NCBI RefSeq assembly: GCF_017814435.1 | Contig: NZ_JAGJCB010000026.1 | Span: forward strand, 1-48,265 | DNA length: 48,265 nt | Direction: 5' to 3' | From: Mariniflexile gromovii | GTDB taxonomy: Bacteria > Bacteroidota > Bacteroidia > Flavobacteriales > Flavobacteriaceae | Part shown: piece by piece, positions 8,902-15,846 of the stretch | Numbering within the stretch: position 1 is the first letter of the stretch | How the letters are laid out: each line of letters opens with the position of its first letter | Position numbers and translations under genes: made by a program | The notes under the pieces: model-generated | The model's database searches: none | Told to the model about the DNA's origin: nothing | The model's input: the letters and a program-made list of their open reading frames with translations, nothing else

Positions 8902-9705
8902 ATGCTTAACTTCAAATGTTTAGCTTTTTATTTATGTTTGATAGCATGCTATCAAACAGCATTTTCCCAAATAGGTTTTTCTAATGAAATTGGTGTTGTT
9001 GCTGGTCCAGTACAGTTTAAGTCAGACTATGGTGTTAGAGAAAATGCAACTACAAATTTTGGAAATACTGGATTTGGAATAGGAATTGTTCACTATATAA
9101 ATTTCTCGTACAAAGGCAATTATAATTTTAGACGTCCTAACACCTATTTTGAAGAGCACGTTAAAATTAGAAATGAAATTTCTTGGAATAAAACTAAGTT
9201 AGAGCATTTTGGGCAATGGGTGGGCCCTAGTAAAACTTCTGAAGACGCCAAAAGACTTCGAGCACATAAAGGGTATGCAAAAAATTTAGATTTAGGAACT
9301 GAATTTGAATTTTACCCTCTTGAAATCCATGATTTTGAAACCTTTGGTCACGCTCTTTCTCCATTTATTAGTTTTGGGGCGCATTACACCATTTACAGTC
9401 CTGAAGTTAGTACTACTTATGCAAACCCAGATCCGACTGCGGTTGGCAATGTTACAAACCCAAGTAATTTTTATTCGTTGTGGGCACCAGGCTCTGTAGA
9501 TGCTTCTGGAGGAGGCACCTTTTCTTTAGTGAGCAGTGTAGGCGTTCGATACAAATTAGACAAGTTATCCGATTTAATGTTAAATATTAGAGGGCAATAT
9601 TATTTAAGCGATTTTGTTGACGGACTTAACCATCAATTACCTTCAAATAAATACAACGATTGGCTTATATGGATTAACGTTGGATATATTTATTACTTAA
9701 ATTAA
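8902..9705 (+). CDS. THC0290_0291-family outer-membrane protein
   Basis: 267 residues with a signal peptide (about 1-22, ending 'TAFSQ'). The mature part alternates aromatic and polar residues and ends in a hydrophobic strand 'WINVGYIYYLN', as in outer-membrane beta-barrels. From memory it corresponds to the flavobacterial THC0290_0291 family, which often sits beside gdhA and has sometimes been mislabelled glutamate dehydrogenase for that reason. It has features of the PorG/SprF-like small barrels but I cannot prove a T9SS link. It has its own strong promoter and is divergent from gdhA. Confidence 0.7.
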   Translation: MLNFKCLAFYLCLIACYQTAFSQIGFSNEIGVVAGPVQFKSDYGVRENATTNFGNTGFGIGIVHYINFSYKGNYNFRRPNTYFEEHVKIRNEISWNKTKLEHFGQWVGPSKTSEDAKRLRAHKGYAKNLDLGTEFEFYPLEIHDFETFGHALSPFISFGAHYTIYSPEVSTTYANPDPTAVGNVTNPSNFYSLWAPGSVDASGGGTFSLVSSVGVRYKLDKLSDLMLNIRGQYYLSDFVDGLNHQLPSNKYNDWLIWINVGYIYYLN

Positions 9706-9787
9706 AAAAACACACCTATAAACTTCTCTTTTTATTCGGTGTATTCAAATGCAATAATTACCTTTAAACAAGGTTAAAAGTTTACGC

Positions 9788-10507
9788 ATGCATTATAAAA
9801 AATTTCTCTTATCCATCAGTTTCCTGTGCTTTCTATTTTCTTGTAATAAAGAATTGAAAACAACTTTTTTAGACACCAATATTACAACTGCAAATAATAA
9901 ATTGGTTGAAATAAATGTTCCCAAAGCCGCCGGAAACGAACAAATTGCTTCACAAATAAATAGCGAAATAAACAAAACCATTATTGCTGTTCTACAAATT
10001 GGCGACCAAGATGCCATAGTATTTCAAACTGTTGAAGAAAGCATTACAGCTTTCAATAATGAATATAATGCTTTTAATAAGGATTTTCCTGATGTTTCAC
10101 AACCTTGGGAAGCTCAAGTTGATGGCGAACTTATGCATCAATCGCCCGAAGTTATTAGTATTGCCATAACTTCTTATGTAAACACTGGTGGCGCACATGG
10201 CATTACCCATATTTCATTTTTAAATTTTGATGCAACTACAGGAAAACGCATTGAAAACAGTCATTTAATTAAAAATAAAGATGCTTTTAAAAGCGTAGCA
10301 CAATCTTATTTCAAAGATGCTATTACCGAAGAAGACATCCTTTTTGAACCTGATACTTTTCAATTACCAGCCAACATCGGTTTTAATGAAGAAGGCATTA
10401 TTTTATTATATAACACCTATGAAATTGCTCCTTATTCAACAGGAATTATAGAATTTACAATTCCTATTGAAAAAGTGAGTGATTATTTAACTTTTAATGG
10501 CTCGTAA
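9788..10507 (+). CDS. Lipoprotein with DUF4163/DUF3298 domains
   Basis: 239 residues. The N-terminus is a lipoprotein signal ending in 'CFLFSC' with the lipid-modified Cys at about residue 19. The rest matches the DUF4163-DUF3298 arrangement: an N-terminal alpha/beta domain with 'INSEINKTI' and a C-terminal domain with 'YVNTGGAHGITHISFLNFDATTGKRI', 'EEGIILLYNTYEIAPYSTG'. The same fold is found in RsiV-like extracytoplasmic proteins; the role here is unknown. The 3' end overlaps the convergent DinB-like gene by 21 bp. Confidence 0.75.
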   Translation: MHYKKFLLSISFLCFLFSCNKELKTTFLDTNITTANNKLVEINVPKAAGNEQIASQINSEINKTIIAVLQIGDQDAIVFQTVEESITAFNNEYNAFNKDFPDVSQPWEAQVDGELMHQSPEVISIAITSYVNTGGAHGITHISFLNFDATTGKRIENSHLIKNKDAFKSVAQSYFKDAITEEDILFEPDTFQLPANIGFNEEGIILLYNTYEIAPYSTGIIEFTIPIEKVSDYLTFNGS

Positions 10508-10951
10508 TAAAGCCATAACGTAACCCAAATGTATGCCTTCATGAAACATAATAAACTGAAAGGCTTCATCTATATTAGTCAACGTATTTCCTGTTGTAGA
10601 AACGGTATATTCTTGGTAGTTTTTAAATAAACCACTGTTGTAATCTTCTTTTGTTTTTTCAACGGTTGAAAAAAGCAATGCCTTTATTTCGTTTACTTCC
10701 TCTTGTGTTACATCACCTTCTGGCTTGGTATCTTTTCTATATTTTCCAACCAACTCGTCATTTACCATCAATGCTAAACCTGATAGTTTATATGCTAATA
10801 GCTGCTGAGTAACCACTATATGCCCAATATTCCAAATAATGTTGTTGTTAAACCCATTTGGAATTCTATTTAAGTCTTCTAATGACGTTTTTTCAATAAT
10901 TCTGTTAAAGGCTTTTCTGGTATTTGGTAAAACTTCTAATGTAAAATGCAT
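10487..10951 (-). CDS. DinB-fold (YfiT/DUF664-like) protein
   Basis: 154 residues, a four-helix bundle typical of the DinB/YfiT superfamily of putative metal-dependent thiol-linked enzymes. The motif 'WNIGHIVVTQQLLAY' near residue 40 and 'FHEGIHLGYVMALLRAI' at the C-terminus supply the conserved metal-site histidines. Substrate unknown. Two minus-strand TATATTTG -7 boxes lie upstream (11002-11009 and 11023-11030). Convergent with and overlapping the DUF3298 gene. Confidence 0.8.
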   Translation of the reverse strand: MHFTLEVLPNTRKAFNRIIEKTSLEDLNRIPNGFNNNIIWNIGHIVVTQQLLAYKLSGLALMVNDELVGKYRKDTKPEGDVTQEEVNEIKALLFSTVEKTKEDYNSGLFKNYQEYTVSTTGNTLTNIDEAFQFIMFHEGIHLGYVMALLRAIKS

Positions 10952-11094
10952 GGTAATTTTTTTATAAAAATATCTTTATTAATTTGGCCGTAAATATATG
11001 ACAAATATAAAATGCCCCATGCCAAATATAAAATTAAGCAACATATTTAATGGCGAATTGTATCTTGACCAATAAAAAACAAATAAATAAGAAG

Positions 11095-11445
11095 ATGAAA
11101 AAGGTATACTACTTAAAAACATGCAGTACATGTGTTAGAATTTTAAAAGAATTAAACCTACCCTCTGAATTTGTGTTACAGGATATAAAAACCGAAGCAA
11201 TAACCGTTAAGCAATTAAAGGAAATGAAGGCGCTTGCAGGAAGTTATGAGGCGCTTTTTAGCAAACGTTCTAAACTTTACAAGGAAATGGACTTAAAAAA
11301 CCAAAAGCTTGAAGAACGCGATTATAAACACTATATATTGGAACATTACACCTTTTTAAGCAGACCAGTAATTATTGCAGACGAAAACATATTCATAGGA
11401 AACTCTAAATCTGTTGTTGAAGCTGCAAAAGCAGCCATAAATTAA
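11095..11445 (+). CDS. ArsC/Spx-like thioredoxin-fold protein (arsenate reductase family)
   Basis: 116 residues from the ATG at 11095; an in-frame ATG at 11050 adds 15 polar residues that do not belong to the fold. The start 'MKKVYYLKTCSTCVRIL' gives beta1 and a CxxC motif, followed by 'ELNLPSEFVLQDIKTEAITVKQLKEM', 'LFSKRSKLYKEM' and 'FLSRPVIIADENIFIGNS', the normal order of the ArsC/YffB/Spx family. The RP motif before beta4 is conserved. Whether it reduces arsenate or acts otherwise is not shown; there are no ars neighbours. It has a strong terminator. Confidence 0.8.
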   Translation: MKKVYYLKTCSTCVRILKELNLPSEFVLQDIKTEAITVKQLKEMKALAGSYEALFSKRSKLYKEMDLKNQKLEERDYKHYILEHYTFLSRPVIIADENIFIGNSKSVVEAAKAAIN

Positions 11446-11458
11446 AAACAAATGGACT

Positions 11459-11498
11459 CAAAAACAAAGGCATACTGAATAGTATGCCTTTGTTTTAT
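11459..11498 (+). terminator. Rho-independent terminator of the ArsC-like gene
   Basis: Stem ACAAAGGCATACT, loop GAAT, AGTATGCCTTTGT, then TTTT: a 13-bp perfect stem directly before the left attachment site. Confidence 0.9.
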
Positions 11499-11520
11499 AA
11501 AAATACCAACCTAGTTCCTA

Positions 11521-11653
11521 TTTTGAATAAAATGAAATGAATACCAATACTAGTGTAAACCGCCTGTAGATACCGTATAAAACCAAAAAAGACCTTACAT
11601 TTCTGTAAAGTCTTTTTCTTGTTTTTGCTCCCCCTCTTGGGCTCGAACCAAGG
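11521..11653. repeat. Left attachment site (attL), 133-bp direct repeat
   Basis: Identical over 133 bp to 27382-27514. It contains the last 26 nt of tRNA-Asn (11628-11653) and the tRNA terminator hairpin (11588-11615), both on the minus strand. Sequence diverges from the tRNA after CGAACCAAGG. It marks the left end of the integrated element. Confidence 0.93.
11588..11616 (-). terminator. Copy of the tRNA-Asn terminator in attL
   Basis: On the minus strand: AAAGACTTTACA, GAAA tetraloop, TGTAAGGTCTTT plus T-tail (12 bp, one G-T pair). Duplicated at 27449-27477. Confidence 0.8.
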
Positions 11654-11701
11654 CGTATAATTTGCTTTAAATCAATTAAATATTAAATTAAAAAATTAAT
11701 A

Positions 11702-11721
11702 TATGTCTTAATTATGTCTTA
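11702..11721. promoter_or_regulatory. Candidate integrase arm-type sites, left end
   Basis: TATGTCTTA occurs twice (11702-11710, 11713-11721) about 50 bp inside attL. It shares the TGTCTT core with the repeats at 27308-27349 inside attR. Confidence 0.35.
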
Positions 11722-11770
11722 TTTTAACTTTCATTGAATTTCTTAGGCAGTAACTTTAAATTTTAGCAAA

Positions 11771-13783
11771 CTACTCTATTTTTATATTACCCTCAATTTC
11801 TCTAGGTCTACTACTTTTTAGTAGATAACAACAAGATTCATCCTCAGGTATTGCAATTAAATTTGTACTCGCTAGATTGTCTAATATACTAGAATCCTTA
11901 ATTAATTTCTTTTTCCAATTAGGGAAAGAGCTATTAGGTGTAAAATTTTCAATAATTTTGTCAGGTGTTGTATGGATCAATTCAAGCACTAGTTTTTTAA
12001 AATATTTCCGGTAAAATTCATGATTTATGAAATATTCAAGTTCTCGGAATTTATCAAATAATCTTCTCTTAGTTGCATTCCCAACATGCCAGTAAGACCA
12101 CCAGTATGTATAAAAGTCAAATTTACCTTCAACTTCAATTGTCATTATTGCTCTTCTAATCTTATTATTAAGATCACTTTCTTTTGAAAAATATCTATTT
12201 ATTACTTCTGTAATATTAACAAATAAGTCTTCATCAAAATTTATGAGAGAATAGTTGTAATTTATACAATAAAATATAAAAGAGATTTTCCCTCTCAACA
12301 GATCATTGTCTTCTGCTTGAAAGATTATATTTTTATAATTATGGTTATATTGAATTAATCTTGCTTTTTCAACTTCCTCATAAATCTGTTCCCTTGAAAA
12401 TTGTGATTTAAATCCAGTTGAATTTGCCAAATAGTAATAAATATCATTTGAACCTTCAGATAATTCATTTATCAAATTTATTACTCCATCAAATGCAGCT
12501 GGACTTCTTATTATATCAGGTCTTGAACCATCTTTTTCTATATCTCCTCTAGAAATAATATTCCTTATCACACGCATCCAATCATAATACTTTTCCTCAT
12601 TAAAATTATTCTTAATGAAATATTGAGCCTGAGCAAAAAATAAAACTTTCTGAGTATAAGTAGAACTTTGTCTTTGAAGTGCTGAGTATGTATTATCTTC
12701 TAATACATTCATTGAAAGAATTGAACCCTTTGAAGTATGTCTCCACATTGGGAACGGAAAACTCATAAATTCATAATTATGCAAAATAACATATTCATTA
12801 TAAATATTGAAATACTTTACTAACTGATCAAAACCTTGTTTACTAAAATTTATTGGACGCACTAGACTTGGTTCCTCTTGTAGTGTGTTAATTAACTCTA
12901 ATCTTAGTTCAGTTGATTGACTTCTTTCTACAGACTGCATAATCATAGCAATTGTAGCTATAAACCTTATTAACGCATTATCAACAGAGTTATTTGTTCT
13001 AAAATGATCCCAAAAAAAATCAGTCCAATCATTATCAATTTTTACACCAAAGGTATTCTCTAAATTTGTTTTAACTTCCCACCCTTCATCTTGAATTCTT
13101 TTTTGAAATCCAGCTTTAAAATTTTCAAATGATGTTAAGAGCTTACCTCTTGCATTCATTTTAATATAAAGATCATCTGTTAAGCCCATATTCTCCAATT
13201 CAACAAAATAAAATTCAATTAAATTAGAAGTAAGTTTTAGCCATAAATCTTCAACTTGAAAAAAAACCTTATGGATAGAATCGATTGTTCTTAACATTCC
13301 ATCTATGGTAGGGTCATTTTTCCAAGATAAGAAAAACCAATTAGAGTCAATGATTTTTCTACTAATTGAATCTTCTTGTGAACTTATAAAAATAGACTTA
13401 TTTACTAAATCATAGCAAAATTCTCTTGAAGATATTCTTGTTTCATATGAGAATCTTTTTAGTTTTATCCTTACATCATCTTGTAATAATTTATTTTCTT
13501 TAGTAGCTGCGTACCAATGAAGTAGAAAAAGGGTAGTAAGTCTTTGTTGTCCATCTAAAGGCTGAAAATGGTTATTAACTACACTACCATAAATAAAATC
13601 TAATTTAATAGGTTCACTATTTTTTACACTATTAAATAATGCATTTAAAAAATTTTCCCTTATTTCCTTTTTATCTTTTCTACCCTGTGCATAATCCCTT
13701 TGAATGATAGGAATTTCTATTTGATATTTATTTAACAATTTGTGAAAATTGAATATTTCTCCTGTATATTTATTTTCTTCCAT
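11771..13783 (-). CDS. DUF262 protein (GmrS-like half), no visible HNH domain
   Basis: 670 residues. The N-terminal DUF262 fold is clear: 'IPIIQRDYAQGR' at about 20, the nucleotide-handling motif 'LDGQQRLTTLFLLHWY' at about 75, and 'DLYIKMNARGKLLTSFENFKAGFQ' at about 205. DUF262 is the NTPase/endonuclease-like domain of GmrSD-type (type IV) restriction enzymes and of SspE. The remaining ~400 residues are largely helical and I do not see the DUF1524 HNH motif (xIEHI...NL..L...N) found in its partner. It starts 1 nt after the stop of the upstream DUF262-DUF1524 gene, so the two are one operon. A role in defence against modified phage DNA is likely but not proven. Confidence 0.8.
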   Translation of the reverse strand: MEENKYTGEIFNFHKLLNKYQIEIPIIQRDYAQGRKDKKEIRENFLNALFNSVKNSEPIKLDFIYGSVVNNHFQPLDGQQRLTTLFLLHWYAATKENKLLQDDVRIKLKRFSYETRISSREFCYDLVNKSIFISSQEDSISRKIIDSNWFFLSWKNDPTIDGMLRTIDSIHKVFFQVEDLWLKLTSNLIEFYFVELENMGLTDDLYIKMNARGKLLTSFENFKAGFQKRIQDEGWEVKTNLENTFGVKIDNDWTDFFWDHFRTNNSVDNALIRFIATIAMIMQSVERSQSTELRLELINTLQEEPSLVRPINFSKQGFDQLVKYFNIYNEYVILHNYEFMSFPFPMWRHTSKGSILSMNVLEDNTYSALQRQSSTYTQKVLFFAQAQYFIKNNFNEEKYYDWMRVIRNIISRGDIEKDGSRPDIIRSPAAFDGVINLINELSEGSNDIYYYLANSTGFKSQFSREQIYEEVEKARLIQYNHNYKNIIFQAEDNDLLRGKISFIFYCINYNYSLINFDEDLFVNITEVINRYFSKESDLNNKIRRAIMTIEVEGKFDFYTYWWSYWHVGNATKRRLFDKFRELEYFINHEFYRKYFKKLVLELIHTTPDKIIENFTPNSSFPNWKKKLIKDSSILDNLASTNLIAIPEDESCCYLLKSSRPREIEGNIKIE

Positions 13784-13784
13784 T

Positions 13785-15467
13785 TTAATTTAAATAATCT
13801 TTTAAAACTGTATAAATATCCTTCTCGTAATTCTCCCTGTCATCTTCCGTCCAAAAGGAAATTTTTGGAGGATATTCACTAAAATACTTTAAAAAGACAT
13901 TTTTTGTACAAACTGGGATAAACACTCCAGCTTTGTCACGATTAATGATAGTTTTTCTTTTGAGAGGGAAAACAGCATTTTTATATCCTCTATTTGTTTC
14001 AGAATCTAATAAAGTTAAATTTGAAATATCATTAATAAGATCATCTTTTAATTCTGCATTAAAATGGCTAACCATGTCTTCAAAAAGATTTTTAAATTCT
14101 TCTTCATTTTTCACATTACAGTTATCAGCTCTCTTTTTTAACAAATTACCTTCCTTATGTGAAGTATCAATAAATACTTTTGCATCGTTTAGCCAATCCT
14201 CTCTGTTTTTGTCAGGCATTGCATCTTTTATAGAGGTAATATGTTCAATATCCCATTTTTCATTTTTAAATATATCAAAAGGAAAATAAGAATTATCTTT
14301 ATCACTATTTAGCATAGTAAGAATATTGTACAACAATAAAATCTTTCTTACATCTTCTTTATCAGAATATTGTAGATCATCTAATATAATATTTCTTATA
14401 CTTTGTTTAATTAAAGCATCTAAATATTCATCAAATTGAGATTTTGTTAATTCAGAAGACTTATCATATAAAGATTTTATTGAAATTGAATTTATAGAAA
14501 CTAAAAAACCTATCTTGTGATACCACGATCTTTCATTATACCATTCTTTGAATCGTTGAAAATAAGATTTAACTATTTTCCAATTATTTTGAATAATTTC
14601 AGGAGAACTATTTTTAAATTTTTTACTAAAATATCTGAATGTAGAGTAATTATCTGACTTATCATCATTGTCATTCATTAAATCAAAAATAAATTCAATC
14701 CTGTTTACTTGAACTTTATTAGCAGTTAAAAAATACCAAAAGCTATCTTCTTGTAATTCTTGCTCTATTGCATCCCACTCTGAAGCAATTTCTAATTGTT
14801 GGAGTCTTAATCTATCATTACTATACTGATGAAAGTTTGAACTGTTTAAAAAAAGAGCTTTAATTAATTCACTATTGGTTAATGGGATTTTTCCAATATT
14901 TATTCTTGTAAAAATTGAAATTGGATCTTCATTTTTTGATTCATACCAAATAATTCTGGAATGAAATTTAAATTTAGAACTAAAATCAGATTTGTCAAAA
15001 TTGATAGGCCGTTTTTCAAACCAATCAACAATGGTTTTATAAGCTTGACTGATATGAAAAAAGTCAACATTACAGTCATCAGTTTTAGTGTCATTAAGAT
15101 TTTCTAAAAATTTAGAAGTTCCTAGTCGAGTTTGATAATTAAGATGAAACAACTTTAGCCTTCTTTCTTTCACAAAATCCTGATTAAGATAATGTAAAAT
15201 TAAATAAATTGTTGTTAAACGCTGTTGTCCATCAATAACTTCAAATTCATTATTCCAATTTCCCTTTTTTCTAATAACAATTGGCTGCAAACAATACCAT
15301 GTTCTTTGTTCAAAATTATCTATTATTCTGGGGATAAAATCATTAATATCATTTAAAATATCCTTAACTTCTTTTGTAGTCCATTTATATCCCCGTTGAT
15401 ATGAAGGTATAAAAAATGAGAATTGAGTTAGTTCATTAACAGTTTTTAGTTCTAAAATATTCTCCAT
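13785..15467 (-). CDS. DUF262-DUF1524 protein (GmrSD-like nuclease)
   Basis: 560 residues from ATG 15467 (a TTG at 15491 is the only other upstream start). N-terminal DUF262: 'FIPSYQRGYKWTTKEVKDIL', 'VIDGQQRLTTIYLILHYL', 'FTRINIGKIPLTNSELIKALFLN'. C-terminal DUF1524 of the His-Me (HNH) nuclease type: 'WDIEHITSI' at about 400, then 'ISNLTLLDSETNRGYKN..FPLKRK' at about 485. It therefore has both halves of a GmrSD/SspE-type enzyme, which uses NTP binding to control cleavage of modified or phage DNA. The usual Pro after the His motif is missing (EHITS). Operon with the DUF262 protein downstream (1-nt gap). Gene sits at the integrase-distal, cargo end of the element. Confidence 0.85.
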   Translation of the reverse strand: MENILELKTVNELTQFSFFIPSYQRGYKWTTKEVKDILNDINDFIPRIIDNFEQRTWYCLQPIVIRKKGNWNNEFEVIDGQQRLTTIYLILHYLNQDFVKERRLKLFHLNYQTRLGTSKFLENLNDTKTDDCNVDFFHISQAYKTIVDWFEKRPINFDKSDFSSKFKFHSRIIWYESKNEDPISIFTRINIGKIPLTNSELIKALFLNSSNFHQYSNDRLRLQQLEIASEWDAIEQELQEDSFWYFLTANKVQVNRIEFIFDLMNDNDDKSDNYSTFRYFSKKFKNSSPEIIQNNWKIVKSYFQRFKEWYNERSWYHKIGFLVSINSISIKSLYDKSSELTKSQFDEYLDALIKQSIRNIILDDLQYSDKEDVRKILLLYNILTMLNSDKDNSYFPFDIFKNEKWDIEHITSIKDAMPDKNREDWLNDAKVFIDTSHKEGNLLKKRADNCNVKNEEEFKNLFEDMVSHFNAELKDDLINDISNLTLLDSETNRGYKNAVFPLKRKTIINRDKAGVFIPVCTKNVFLKYFSEYPPKISFWTEDDRENYEKDIYTVLKDYLN

Positions 15468-15758
15468 AACATAATAAATATTTTTATTCAACTAAAATAA
15501 AGAATATCTTACAAACTTGACAATTAAAATTAAATAAATATATTAAAGGAAATTCTATACAAAAATAACACCTGAAATAAATGTTCCCCTCTTTAATTCC
15601 CTCTATTATATCTTTCAAATTAATAAAAGCCTAACGTTTTATACAATCTAAAATAAAAAAGACTTAATTGATTCATTTTAATATGAAAAATTTATACACA
15701 CAGATTGTCTTAAAATATTATTAAATTTTTTATACTTGGTAATCTTTTAAATCCAAAT

Positions 15759-15782
15759 AAAGCCCTAATCTCTAAGAGCTTT
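15759..15782 (-). terminator. Terminator downstream of the HD-Hsp90 gene
   Basis: On the minus strand: AAAGCTCT, loop TAGAGATT, AGGGCTTT, then ATTT. Eight pairs including one G-T. It lies about 65 nt after the stop at 15847. Confidence 0.6.
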
Positions 15783-15794
15783 TTAGCAATTTTA

Positions 15795-15811
15795 GCGGTC
15801 TGGACGGGAGT
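15795..15811 (-). repeat. tRNA 3'-end-like fragment (possible fossil attachment site)
   Basis: On the minus strand ACTCCCGTCCAGACCGC reads like the 3' side of a T-stem (CCCGT), a 7-nt acceptor strand (CCAGACC) and a G discriminator, as in a tRNA-Ser. No tRNA body accompanies it. It is followed by a terminator, as a real tRNA end would be. It is strikingly GC-rich for its surroundings. Confidence 0.35.
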
Positions 15812-15846
15812 ACATTATCTGAATTAAAAAATGGTAAATATTATAT

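Larger units (their letters stand above)
15468..15846. other. Intergenic region between the two cargo modules
   Basis: 379 bp, mostly very AT-rich. It holds a terminator hairpin and a tRNA 3'-end-like fragment (15759-15811, separate entries) near the HD-Hsp90 gene, and must hold the promoter of the DUF262 pair. I see no exact TAnnTTTG box for it and no open reading frame of note. Confidence 0.5.

Noticed and set aside
11628-11653. Second tRNA gene
   Set aside because: Only the 3' 26 nt of tRNA-Asn are present; it is the attL duplicate.
13933-14289. 118-residue plus-strand reading frame within the DUF262-DUF1524 gene
   Set aside because: Antisense shadow of a well-supported gene.
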